DNA of 64,000 nt from Micromonospora sp. WMMD961. GTDB lineage: Bacteria > Actinomycetota > Actinomycetes > Mycobacteriales > Micromonosporaceae. Numbering within the stretch: the stretch's first letter is position 1; every line of letters starts with the position of its first letter. Where the stretch lies: positions 4,003,501 to 4,067,500 of the forward strand of contig NZ_JARUBJ010000002.1 of the NCBI RefSeq assembly GCF_029626145.1. The letters run 5' to 3'. Positions 48,056 to 60,111 of this stretch are shown piece after piece. Position numbers and translations under genes: made by a program. Under the pieces are notes generated by a model that did not search any database, was not told where the DNA came from, and saw only the letters and a list, made by a program, of their open reading frames with translations.

Positions 48056-48885
48056 GGTGTCTGGTTCTCGCCGGCACGGGCGGCGGTCTGCCGGCGCAGC
48101 TCGGCGCGGGCGGCCGGCTCCGCCCGGCGGAAGGTGTGGAAGTGCCCGGGGTGGTAGAGGTGCGAACGGGTGCCCTCGGCGGCCAGCGCCGGCCCGACCA
48201 GGAACAGGGTGTGCTTCCACAGTTTGTGCTGCTTGACCGTGGCCTCCAACGTGCCGACCGTGCAGCGCACCACCAGTTCGTCGGGCCAGGTCGCCTGGTA
48301 CGCCACCACGGCCGGGGTGTCCTCGGGGTAGCCGCCGGCCAGCAGCTCGGCCTGCACCTGCCCGGAGCGGGCGGCCGAGAGGAACAGCGCCATGGTGGTG
48401 CCGTGCCGGGCGAAGTCCCGGACCCGCTCGCCCGGCGGCATCGGGGTCTTGCCGCCTTCGAGGCGGGTCAGGATGACCGACTGGGCCACCTCGGGCACTG
48501 TCAGCTCCCGTCCGACGATCGCCGCGACGGCGGTGAACGAGGACACCCCGGGGACGATCTCGACGGCCAGGCCGAGTGCCCGGCACAGGTCCACTTGCTC
48601 CTGCACCGCGCCCCACAGCGCCGGGTCGCCGGAGTGGATCCGGGCCACTGTCAGCCCCTGCTCGGCGGCCCGTCGGTAGAGCGGCAACACGCCCTCGATG
48701 GGCAGCTGCGACGAGTCGACGATCTCCGCGCCGGCGCGGGCGTGGTCGAGCACGTCGGCGTGCACCAGGCTGGCCGCCCAGATCACGACGTCCGCCCCGG
48801 CGATGACCCGGGCGGCCCGCAGGGTCAGCAGGTCCGCCGCCCCCGGGCCGGCGCCGACGAACCACACGGTGCCGTCACTGGTCAC
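48052..48885 (-). CDS. cobM: Precorrin-4 C11-methyltransferase
   Basis: 277 residues. SAM-dependent tetrapyrrole methylase with TVWFVGAGPGAADLLTLRAARV, ASLVHADVL, VARIHSGDPALWGAVQEQ and VEIVPGVSSFTAVAA. It methylates C-11 of precorrin-4. The C-terminal 30 residues (HTFRRAEPAARAELRRQT) form a basic tail. GTG 48885 overlaps the cobI stop (GTGA). Cytoplasmic. Confidence 0.95.
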   Translation of the reverse strand: MTSDGTVWFVGAGPGAADLLTLRAARVIAGADVVIWAASLVHADVLDHARAGAEIVDSSQLPIEGVLPLYRRAAEQGLTVARIHSGDPALWGAVQEQVDLCRALGLAVEIVPGVSSFTAVAAIVGRELTVPEVAQSVILTRLEGGKTPMPPGERVRDFARHGTTMALFLSAARSGQVQAELLAGGYPEDTPAVVAYQATWPDELVVRCTVGTLEATVKQHKLWKHTLFLVGPALAAEGTRSHLYHPGHFHTFRRAEPAARAELRRQTAARAGENQTP

Positions 48886-49655
48886 AGCTTCCCTCCTCGG
48901 TGCTCGCGGCGGGCCGGAACCAGCAGCGTCGACAGGTACGGCAGGTCGTGCTCGGTGGCGTCGACCGGCCCGATGCGTTCACCGGGCATCCCGAGGCTGC
49001 GCCCGAGGACCGCGTCGGCGAGGCGGCCCTGCCGGCGCAGCTCGGCGAGCAGGTCCGGGTGCCGCCGCCAGCCCTTGTAGACGACCACGGTGCCCGGCCC
49101 GGCGAGGGCGTCGGCGAACAGCACCGACCCGGCGGTGGCCGGGAGCAGGGTCAGCGGTTCGCGTCCCTCACAGAGCGGGGTGCCGCTGCGGGAGGCCAGC
49201 TCCTGCATGGCGGTGACGCCGGGGACGGTTGCGACCCGCACCGCCGGGCGCAGGACCCGCACGCTCTGCGCCAGGTAACCGAAGGTGGAGTAGACGTTGG
49301 GGTCGCCGATGGTGGCGAAGGCCACCGACCGCGCTCCGGCGTCGACCGCCTCGACGACAGTGCGGGCCGCGTCGTCCCAGGCCGCCACCCGGCGGGCGGT
49401 CAGCCCACCCCGGTCGTCCAGAGCGAACGGCAGCCGGCGCAGCCGGTCCGCCGCGACGTACTCCCGCACTGTCGCCTCGGCCCGCCCGGCGTCGGCGCCC
49501 GACGGCGTCGCGGTGGCGGGCGCGGTGGGTGCGACCCGTTCGGCCATCACGGGTACGAAGACGACGTCCGCCTCGCGCAGCACCCGCACCGCCTTGACGG
49601 TGAGCAGTTCCGGGTCGCCCGGGCCGACACCCACCCCGGTCAACGTGGCCGTCAT
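48882..49655 (-). CDS. cobI: Precorrin-2 C20-methyltransferase
   Basis: 257 residues. Begins TGVGVGPGDPELLTVKAVRVLREADVVFVPV, the CobI/CbiL start; AFATIGDPNVYSTFGYLAQ and VATVPGVTAMQELASRSGTPLCEG are the other methylase blocks. It methylates C-20 of precorrin-2 or cobalt-precorrin-2, the branch point where the presence of cobalt decides the route. An Ala/Thr-rich insert (about residues 45-65) is unusual but short. ATG 49655 overlaps the cobB stop by 4 bp. Confidence 0.94.
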   Translation of the reverse strand: MTATLTGVGVGPGDPELLTVKAVRVLREADVVFVPVMAERVAPTAPATATPSGADAGRAEATVREYVAADRLRRLPFALDDRGGLTARRVAAWDDAARTVVEAVDAGARSVAFATIGDPNVYSTFGYLAQSVRVLRPAVRVATVPGVTAMQELASRSGTPLCEGREPLTLLPATAGSVLFADALAGPGTVVVYKGWRRHPDLLAELRRQGRLADAVLGRSLGMPGERIGPVDATEHDLPYLSTLLVPARREHRGGKL

Positions 49656-51004
49656 CGGCACGCCTCCACCAGCCGGCGGGCCGCCTCCGGGTGACCGGCC
49701 CAGTGGGTGTGCAGGTAGGAGGCGTGCACCCGTCCACTGACGAAGCCGTGTTCGGTGTCGTTCCAGCGCCACGCCGACCGGTCGCCGTGCCCCGGGTCGG
49801 TGGTGGTGCGGTGGAACTCGTGTCCGCGTACCGGCTCGCCGGACAGCGCCACCGGGGAGTCGGTGACCGCCACGGCGTCGCGGTAGCCGAGGGTGAGCCG
49901 GCCGGTCATCCGGGCGGTGAGGTCCAGCCGGCCGCACATCGGTACGCCGTCCAGGGACCGCCCGAGGTAGAGCAGCCCGGCGCACTCGGCCACGATCGGC
50001 CCGTCGAAGTCGGCCAGCTCGGCGCGCAGCGTGGTGTTACCGGCCAGCGCTTCCGCGTACGCCTCGGGGAAGCCGCCGCCGATCACCACCGCCCGGGTGC
50101 CGGTGGGCAGCGCCGGATCGCGCAGCGGGTCGACGGTGACGACGTCCGCGCCGGCGGCGGTGAGCAGTTCGGCGGTCTCCGCGTACGAGAAGGTGAAGGC
50201 CGGACCTCCGGCGAGCGCGACCCGTGGTTGCCCCGCGTCGACCGGACCGCCGACGGCGTCGACCGGGTCCCACTCCGGGGTGGTCAGCGGCCCGGCGCTG
50301 CGGGCCAGGGCGAGCACGGCGTCCAGGTCCACTGTGGCCTCGACCAGTTCGGCGAGCGCGGTGACGATCGCCAGGGACTCAGGCGCCCGCTCGGCGACCG
50401 GGACCAACCCGAGGTGCCGGGCCGGCGCGGCCACCTCGGCGGCCCGGGTGACGGCCCCGAGCACCGGCACGCCCACCTCGGCGAGGGCGTCGCGCAGCAG
50501 CGTCTCGTGTCGGGGTGAGCCGACCCGGTTGAGGATCACCCCGCCGATCCGCACCGCCGGGTCGAAGGCGGCCATGCCCAGCGTCAGCGCGGCGGCCGAG
50601 CGGCCCTGCGCGGTGGTGTCCAGCACCAGCAGCACGGGCGCGTCGATCAGCCGGGCGACGTGGGCGGTGGAGGCGTAGTCGCGGCGGCCGACCGCGCCGT
50701 CGTGCAGGCCCATGACGCCCTCGACGACGGCGATGTCGGCGGGCGTGGGGACGCTCGCGCCGTGCCGCAGCAGACCGGCGATCCGGTCGGCGCCGACCAG
50801 GAACGGGTCGAGGTTGCGCCCGGCCCGGCCGGCGGCGAGGGCGTGGTAGCCGGGGTCGATGTAGTCCGGGCCGACCTTGTGCGGACTGACCGTCAGGCCG
50901 CGACGGCGCAGTGCGGCGAGCAGCCCGGTGGCGATCGTCGTCTTGCCGTGGCCGCTGGCCGGCGCGGCGACCACCACCCGGGGCAGCGGCCAGGGTGTGC
51001 TCAC
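49652..51004 (-). CDS. cobB: Cobyrinate / hydrogenobyrinate a,c-diamide synthase
   Basis: 450 residues. The N-terminal ATPase has the P-loop VVVAAPASGHGKTTIATGLLAAL and SPHKVGPDYIDPGYHALAAGRAGRNLDPF; the C-terminal half is a class I glutamine amidotransferase with the Cys in IVAECAGLLYLG and His in VRGHEFHRTT. It amidates the a and c side chains using glutamine and ATP. GTG 51004 overlaps the cobO stop (GTGA). In the aerobic route its product is the substrate of CobN. Confidence 0.95.
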   Translation of the reverse strand: MSTPWPLPRVVVAAPASGHGKTTIATGLLAALRRRGLTVSPHKVGPDYIDPGYHALAAGRAGRNLDPFLVGADRIAGLLRHGASVPTPADIAVVEGVMGLHDGAVGRRDYASTAHVARLIDAPVLLVLDTTAQGRSAAALTLGMAAFDPAVRIGGVILNRVGSPRHETLLRDALAEVGVPVLGAVTRAAEVAAPARHLGLVPVAERAPESLAIVTALAELVEATVDLDAVLALARSAGPLTTPEWDPVDAVGGPVDAGQPRVALAGGPAFTFSYAETAELLTAAGADVVTVDPLRDPALPTGTRAVVIGGGFPEAYAEALAGNTTLRAELADFDGPIVAECAGLLYLGRSLDGVPMCGRLDLTARMTGRLTLGYRDAVAVTDSPVALSGEPVRGHEFHRTTTDPGHGDRSAWRWNDTEHGFVSGRVHASYLHTHWAGHPEAARRLVEACR

Positions 51005-51612
51005 CACTCGATGCCCTTCTGGCCCTTCTGGCCGGCGTCCATCGGGTGCTTGACCTTGGTCAGTTCGGCGACCAGGTCGGCGGCGGCGACCAGGCGCGGG
51101 TCGGCGTCCCGGCCGGTGATGACGACGTGTTGGAAGCCCGGCCGGTCGGCCAGGGTGGTGACCACCTCGTCGACGTCCACCCAGCCCCACTTCATCGGGT
51201 AGGTGAACTCGTCCAGCACGTACAGCCCGTAGCGCTCGGCGGCCAGGTCCCGCTGGATCTGCCGCCACCCCTCCAGGGCGTCGGCGGCGTGGTCGGCGTC
51301 GCCGCCGCGCTGGATCCAGGACCAGCCCTCACCCATCTTGTGCCAGGCCACCGGTGCACCCTGGCCGGTACGCTCGTGCACCTCGCCGAGGGCCCGGAAG
51401 GCGTTCTCCTCCCCCACCCGCCACTTGGCGCTCTTCACGAACTGGAACACGCCGATCGGCAGACCGGCCGTCCAGGCCCGCAACGCCATCCCGAAGGCGG
51501 CTGTCGACTTGCCCTTCATCTGTCCGGTATGGACGATCAGCAGTGGCCGGTGCCGGCGCTGCCGGGTCGTCAACCCGTCGGCGGGCACGTGTGTCGGCTG
51601 CCCCTGCGGCAT
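51001..51612 (-). CDS. cobO: Cob(I)yrinic acid a,c-diamide adenosyltransferase
   Basis: 203 residues. The P-loop variant LLIVHTGQMKGKSTAAFGMALRAW is followed by VFQFVKSAKWRVGEENAF, HKMGEGWSW and LYVLDEFTYPMKWGW, all CobO/BtuR/CobA-type signatures. It adds the 5'-deoxyadenosyl group of ATP to Co(I). ATG 51612 shares one base with the stop of the upstream chelatase gene (TGATG). The C-terminal KVKHPMDAGQKGQKGIEW is the family end. Confidence 0.95.
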   Translation of the reverse strand: MPQGQPTHVPADGLTTRQRRHRPLLIVHTGQMKGKSTAAFGMALRAWTAGLPIGVFQFVKSAKWRVGEENAFRALGEVHERTGQGAPVAWHKMGEGWSWIQRGGDADHAADALEGWRQIQRDLAAERYGLYVLDEFTYPMKWGWVDVDEVVTTLADRPGFQHVVITGRDADPRLVAAADLVAELTKVKHPMDAGQKGQKGIEW

Positions 51613-53896
51613 CAGCGATCTCCCCTGTCTGCGGTGGCGCCGCCGGTGTAGATCTTGGAAGAAGAGTGCCCCTGGGAGGGCGTATTCCTTCCAAGATCTC
51701 CACGGGTTGGTGGTTGGGGGTCGGCGACGAGGTCGTCGAGTCGACGGCGAGGGGCGCGTAGTTGCAGTGCCAGGCGATTCGCCAGGTTCAGTCGGACCGG
51801 GCCAGATTCGCAGTCGACGACCACGCAGGCGGCACCCGAGGCGGCCAGCACCGCCGCCGCCCCTGCCGCCCGATCCAACGGACGGGTGCCGGCGGTGGCG
51901 CGGCCGTCGGTGACGATCAGGACCAGGGGGCGGCGCTTCGGGTCACGCAGGCGCTCCACCCGCAGCAGGTCCGCGGCGGCGAGCAGACCCTCGGCCAGCG
52001 GCGTACGCCCACCGGTGGGCAACTCGGCCAGTCGGGTCGAGGCGGCCAGCACCGACGAGGTGGCGGGCAGCAACGTGCGCGCGTCGGCGCCCCGGAAGGC
52101 GATCACGGCCACCTTGTCCCGCCGCTGGTACGCGTCGGTGAGCAGGGCGAGGACCGCGTCCTTCACGGCGGTCATCCGCTGCCGGGCACCCATCGAACCG
52201 CTGGCGTCCACCACGAACAGCACCAGGTTGCCCTCGCGCCCTTCCCGGACCGCCTCGCGCACGTCGCCCGGACGCAACCGCAACGGGCCGGTCGACCGCC
52301 CCCGCGACGCCTGGTGCGGCGCGGCGGCGCGGACTGTCGCCGGCAGGTGCAGCGCACCGACCCGACCGTTCGGCACCCGGGCCCCGGCCGTGCGGCCCCG
52401 CCCGGTCCGGGCGCGCGAGCGCCGGCCGGGCACCCCGTCGCCCACGCCGGGCGCGGTGAGCAGCCGCGCCCTCAACCCACCCCGGGGTACGGCCACCCGA
52501 CCGCCGCTGCCGTCACCGCTCGGCGCCGAGGTCGGGTCGTCGTCGCCGACACCGTTTGGCCGGCCGCCGGTGGGACGCCGATCGCCATCGTGCGGCCACC
52601 CGCCCGCGCCGCCGCCCTCGGAGCCAGGATCGTCCGCGCCGCCGCCCTCGGAGCCGGGACCGTCTGCGCCACGCTCGCCGAAGCCGTGCCCGTCCACGGC
52701 GTTGCGCTGCGGACCGCCGCCGGCCGGGCCACTCGGGCCGCCCCCGTTCGGGCCGCCGTCACCGTCCGGGCCACCGTTACCATCCGGGCCGCCGCCCTGC
52801 GGGCCCTCGCCGTCCGGGCCACCGCCCTGCGGGTCCCCGCCGTCCGGGCCACCGTCGTCGGGACCGTCGTCGTCCGGGTCGTCGGGATGGGCGTCCTGGG
52901 CGCGCTGCAACGCCTCGTCCAGGCGCTTCTCGTCCAGCCCCGGGGTGTCGAACGGATCGCGGCGGCGGCGGTGCGGCAGGGCCAGCCGAGCGGCCACCCG
53001 CACGTCGTCGATGGTGACCCGGTCCCGGCCGTACCACGCGGCATGCGCCAACGCGGTCCGGGCGGTGACGATGTCGGCGCGCATCCCGTCCACGTCGAAC
53101 GCGGCGCACACCTCGGCGATCTGCCGCAACGCGGCGTCCGGAAGTCGTACCCCGGGAAGACGGCGACGGGCGGCCGCCACCTGGCCGGCGATCTCCGCGT
53201 CGGCGTCGGCGAAGCGGGCGGCGAACCCGGCCGGATCGGCGTCGGCGGCCAGCCGACGACGGACCACCTCCACCCGGACCGCCGGGTCCCGGCTGGCACC
53301 GACCTCGACGGTGAGCCCGAACCGGTCCAGAAGCTGCGGTCGCAGCTCCCCCTCTTCCGGGTTCATCGTGCCGACCAGCAGGAACCGGGCGGCGTGGCTG
53401 ACCGAGACGCCCTCCCGCTCGACGTGGCTGCGGCCCATCGCCGCCGCGTCCAGCAGCAGGTCGACGAGGTGGTCGTGCAGCAGGTTGACCTCGTCGACGT
53501 AGAGCACACCCCGATGCGCGGCGGCGAGCAGACCCGGCTCGAAGGCGCGTACGCCCTCGCCGAGGGCCTTCTCCAGGTCCAGTGAGCCGACCACCCGGTC
53601 CTCGGCGGCGCCCACCGGCAACTCCACCAGGCGGGCCGGGTGCGTCTCGGCGGCCGCGTCGGCCGGATGCGGCCCGTCCGGGCAGGCCGGGTCCGGCTCG
53701 GCCGGGTCACAGGCGAAGCGGCAGCCGGCGACCCGGCGGACCGGCGGCAGCAGCGCGGCCAGCGCCCGCACGGCCGTGGACTTGGCCGTGCCCTTCTCAC
53801 CCCGGACCAGCACCCCGCCGATCGCCGGGGACACCGCGTTGAGCAGCAACGCCAACCGCATGTCGGCCATGCCGAGCACCGCACTGAACGGGTACG

Positions 53897-53900
<4 letters not shown>
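51612..53900 (-). CDS. Fused AAA-VWA chelatase subunit (ChlI-ChlD / CobS-CobT-like)
   Basis: 762 residues. Residues 1-330 are a magnesium-chelatase-type AAA ATPase: Walker A VRGEKGTAKSTAV (33-45), RGVLYVDEVNLL as Walker B and GTMNPEEGELRPQLLDRFGL as sensor 1. Residues about 345-480 are a Gly/Asp/Pro-rich linker; the C-terminal VWA domain has the MIDAS motif VVDASGSMGARQRM and GGRTPLAEGL. In actinobacteria this ChlID-type protein stands in for CobS and CobT, powering CobN during cobalt insertion. ATG 53900 overlaps the cobN stop (ATGA). The last 25 residues are encoded by an inverted repeat region and look non-native. Confidence 0.9.
51650..51699. repeat. 12-bp inverted repeat inside the 3' end of the AAA/VWA gene
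   Basis: AGATCTTGGAAG (51650-51661) and CTTCCAAGATCT (51688-51699) are exact complements 26 nt apart. They lie in the coding tail of the 51612-53900 gene, just past the conserved VWA domain, and encode the unconserved SSSKIYTGG-type end. TCCAAGATCT also occurs at the hairpin near 955-997. It may be a small inserted repeat or an intra-operon RNA hairpin. Confidence 0.55.
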
Positions 53901-57565
<3,665 letters not shown>

Positions 57566-57703
57566 GGCAGGCTCCGGGGAGTGACGCCCGGCCACCACGA
57601 GGGTGACCGCGACGATGTGGATGGGTGCGGCGTCAGCCGGTACGACGGCGGGGCGGACGGCTCGCGGGCGCGAGCGGCGGGGCCGGTCGGCGGCGGGCGG
57701 CGC

Positions 57704-57799
57704 TCAGCTCAGCGGGGCGTGCCGGGTCGCGGGCACCGTGAATCGCCCACCGTGCGGGGCATGACGATGCTCGTCGATGAATGAGACGCCGTGCGTCAT
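57704..57799 (-). CDS. Tiny His-rich ORF between the cobalamin riboswitch and cobN
   Basis: 31 codons, MTHGVSFIDEHRHAPHGG then RFTVPATRHAPLS, with five His. The ATG at 57799 follows a perfect AGGAGG (CCGAGGAGGACCCGATG) that is better than the cobN site. It has no membrane segment, so it is not the CbtB-type membrane protein often found downstream of such riboswitches. It lies about 45 nt past the riboswitch core, so the switch probably controls its translation start. It could be a leader peptide coupled to cobN or a metal-binding peptide. Translation is not proven, but the ribosome site is strong evidence. Confidence 0.55.
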   Translation of the reverse strand: MTHGVSFIDEHRHAPHGGRFTVPATRHAPLS

Positions 57800-57844
57800 C
57801 GGGTCCTCCTCGGGTGTCCACGCCCTGGGGTACGTCCCGACGGC

Positions 57845-58045
57845 CGAAGTATCCTGGCTTCCGGATCGACGCTCTCCCCCGGCCTTCCAACCGCAGACAC
57901 ACGGCCGTGACTCACGAGGGGGGATCGCTCCCCGGTGACAGTGGCGGGACCGCGTCGGAATCGCACCGACTTCCTTCACTGCCGTCAGGCCGCGAATGCT
58001 GCCACACGCTTCCGCTGCGGGTCAACGCCGGTCCAACCCCGCCCG
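57845..58045 (-). ncRNA. Cobalamin (adenosylcobalamin) riboswitch
   Basis: Read on the minus strand: GGAAGTCGGTGCGATTCCGAC (about 57955-57976), then GGTCCCGCCACTGTCACCGG (B12 box, about 57931-57950), then GGAAGCCAGGATAC (57848-57862). These are the conserved core elements of the cobalamin riboswitch in the right order and spacing. It sits upstream of the small ORF and cobN and is expected to shut off the operon when the cofactor is abundant. With AGGAGG close downstream, control is probably at translation start. The 5' limit is approximate. Confidence 0.92.
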
Positions 58046-58125
58046 GCGGGCTGCATTCATCGAGATACGGCGATCACCGTGACCGCGACCGCGCGCGTCG
58101 CGACGCCCCGGATCAATGCCCGGCG

Positions 58126-58198
58126 TCCTTTGCTCTGCTTACCCATAGGCACCAGACACGGAGCGTCACTGGCGCATATAGACATGCAGAGCAAAGGA
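58126..58198. repeat. 13-bp inverted repeat upstream of the cobalamin riboswitch
   Basis: TCCTTTGCTCTGC (58126-58138) and GCAGAGCAAAGGA (58186-58198) are exact complements 47 nt apart, in the divergent region between the riboswitch and the 58318 hydrolase gene. It is too far apart for a simple terminator, and may be an operator pair, a small RNA hairpin or a dispersed repeat. The remainder of 58046-58317 holds no gene. Confidence 0.6.
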
Positions 58199-58317
58199 TG
58201 GCCGAACCTACCCTGGCCTGCGCCGACCGTCCGGCGGGACGGCGCCGTGCCGCACCGTCACCTAGGATCGGCGAACGTCGCACCAGTGTCCGCGGTCAAT
58301 CTCGGAGGTCGATCACC

Positions 58318-59034
58318 ATGGTCGCCCTGCGGTTCCATCACCTGGCGGGTCGGGTCTGGGTCTGTCCGGGCGATCCCGACCCGGAGGCGGTCCAGGCCGG
58401 CGTCGCCGTGGTGGCCGACGAGCGCGGCAGTGTGATGATCGACGCTGGGCAGAGCCCCGGGCACGCCCGCGCGATCCAGGCCGCGCTCGCCGTTGCGGGG
58501 CTGCCGAAGCCGCGCTGGCTGGTCTACACCCATCACCACTGGGACCACGTCTGGGGCGCTTGCGCATGGCCCGGCGTGGAGATCGTCGGGCACGAGGCGG
58601 CCGTGCCGCTGCTGCGCGCCGAGGCCGCCCGGCCGTGGAGCCACAGCTACCTGGACGAGCAGGTACGCGCCAACCCCCGCCTCGGCCCGAGCTTCCACGC
58701 CCGGGCACGCGCGATGGACTCCTGGGAGGACTTCACAGTCCTACCCCCGACCTGGACCTTCACCGATGCCGACGAGTTGTCGGTCGGGGTTCGGCTACGC
58801 CACGTCGGCGGCGGGCACGCACCGGACTCGACGGTAGTGCTGGTGCCCGACTCGGGCGTCCTGCTGCTGGGCGACTGCTTCTACCCGCCGCCGGCCCATC
58901 TACGCCGGCCCGGGGAGGGCCCCGACCTGGCCCTGGTGCGCCGCCTGCTCGACCACGACTACCACTGGTACGTCTCCAGCCACGCCCAGCCGATGACCGC
59001 GCAACAGGCCCGGTCAGCCGTCGGGGACGCCTGA
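58318..59034 (+). CDS. Metallo-beta-lactamase-fold hydrolase
   Basis: 238 residues. The dinuclear metal motif appears as TDHHHWDH-like YTHHHWDHVWGACAW (HxHxDH variant: H-H-H-W-D-H), with downstream His in VGGGHAPDSTVVLVPDSGVLLLGDCF (GGGH and D of GDC) and the last ligand in YVSSHAQP. It is a cytoplasmic MBL-fold enzyme of the glyoxalase II-like group; the substrate is unknown. ATG 58318 follows GGAGG. It is divergent from the cobalamin operon and therefore has its own promoter in 58200-58300. A 14-bp tandem repeat (CCTGAGCAGGCGAG) overlaps its stop. Confidence 0.83.
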   Translation: MVALRFHHLAGRVWVCPGDPDPEAVQAGVAVVADERGSVMIDAGQSPGHARAIQAALAVAGLPKPRWLVYTHHHWDHVWGACAWPGVEIVGHEAAVPLLRAEAARPWSHSYLDEQVRANPRLGPSFHARARAMDSWEDFTVLPPTWTFTDADELSVGVRLRHVGGGHAPDSTVVLVPDSGVLLLGDCFYPPPAHLRRPGEGPDLALVRRLLDHDYHWYVSSHAQPMTAQQARSAVGDA

Positions 59035-59073
59035 GCAGGCGAGCCTGAGCAGGCGAGCCGCAGCGGGCGTGCC

Positions 59074-59409
59074 TCAGCGGGCGTGGCGTTCCGGGTGGGC
59101 GCGATTCCACACCCGCATCCGCTCCGGGTAGCCGGTGCGGGCCGCCTCGTACAGCGGCACCGCGTGCTTGCGGGCAATCGCCCCCGCCGCCCGGGGCGTA
59201 CCGGTGCGCCGACGGATCCACTCACCGTCGTGGGCGATCGCCACCACTGTGGTGTCGGTCGCGGTCGTCTCCGGCTCCAGGTAGAACTCCACCCCGCGCC
59301 GGGTGGCCACGAACGCCTCCAGCGCCGCGAGGTCCTCGCGGGTCGCCTCCCGGTCCAGCTTCGTCGGGGTCGTCTCGGCACCCCGTCCCCGGCGATTGAA
59401 CCAGCTCAT
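59074..59409 (-). CDS. Conserved small actinobacterial protein
   Basis: 111 residues, soluble. It starts MSWFNRRGRG, continues LAALEAFVATRRGVEFYLEPETTATDTTVVAIAHDGEWIRRRTGT and ends YEAARTGYPERMRVWNRAHPERHA. I know this pattern as a conserved uncharacterised actinobacterial protein, but not its function. ATG 59409 follows GAGAGGGG. It is divergent from the sigma factor gene with 120 bp between, so it could be in the sigma regulon. Confidence 0.75.
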   Translation of the reverse strand: MSWFNRRGRGAETTPTKLDREATREDLAALEAFVATRRGVEFYLEPETTATDTTVVAIAHDGEWIRRRTGTPRAAGAIARKHAVPLYEAARTGYPERMRVWNRAHPERHAR

Positions 59410-59529
59410 GACCAGCCCCTCTCCTCGACACCACTCCCAGTGCACCACCGAATCCTGGCAATCCGCTGCACGCCGGGTGGGAGCAACCTGACCCGCGCCG
59501 GGTGGAACCCGCGACGCCCGCGCGGTGTC

Positions 59530-60111
59530 ATGAGTGTGATCCGAACGGAGGCTCCCCTGGACGACGAGGCGCTCGTCACCCGCGCTCGGGCAGGTGACCT
59601 GGAGGCGTACGACCTCCTGGTCGCCCGGCACACCGCGTCCGCGTACCGGACGGCGGTGCTGCTCGGTGCGGGTTCGGACTCCGAGGACGTCACGCAGGAG
59701 GCGTTCGTGAAGGCGTACCGCAAGCTGTCCCGTTACCGGGGCGAGTCGTCCTTCCGCTCGTGGCTGCTCGCGATCGTCGCCAACGAGACCCGCAACCTGC
59801 ACCGGTCCCGGGGCCGGCGGGACGGGCTCGTCCTGCGGGCGGCGGCGGCCGACCCGACGTCCGAGATCGCCGAGGACGGGGCGGTCGGCGCTGTCCTCGC
59901 CGGGGAGCGCCGGGAGGCGCTGGTCGGGGCCCTGCGGCAACTGCCGGTACGGGACCGCGAGGTGATCGTCTGCCGGTACTTCCTCGATCTCACCGAGGAG
60001 GAGACGGTGGCGGCACTGGGCTGGCCCCGGGGGACGGTGAAGTCGCGCACCTCCCGGGCGCTGGCGAAACTCCGCGGCCTTCTCGACCGGGAGGAGGTCC
60101 GGCATGGGTGA
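59530..60111 (+). CDS. ECF-type RNA polymerase sigma factor
   Basis: 193 residues. Region 2 is LVARHTASAYRTAVLLGAG... DVTQEAFVKAYRKLSRYRGESSFRSWLLAIVANE; region 4 is LRQLPVRDREVIVCRYFLDLTEEETVAALGWPRGTVKSRTSRALAKLR. There is no region 1 or 3, so this is group IV. ATG 59530 is used (GTG 59536 is two codons downstream). The stop overlaps the next gene by 8 bp, the common sigma/anti-sigma arrangement. It would redirect RNA polymerase in response to an envelope signal; the target promoters are unknown. Confidence 0.93.
   Translation: MSVIRTEAPLDDEALVTRARAGDLEAYDLLVARHTASAYRTAVLLGAGSDSEDVTQEAFVKAYRKLSRYRGESSFRSWLLAIVANETRNLHRSRGRRDGLVLRAAAADPTSEIAEDGAVGAVLAGERREALVGALRQLPVRDREVIVCRYFLDLTEEETVAALGWPRGTVKSRTSRALAKLRGLLDREEVRHG

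Noticed and set aside
52500..52920. A GC-rich tandem repeat region
   Set aside because: It encodes the Gly/Asp/Pro-rich linker of the AAA/VWA chelatase subunit and stays in frame.
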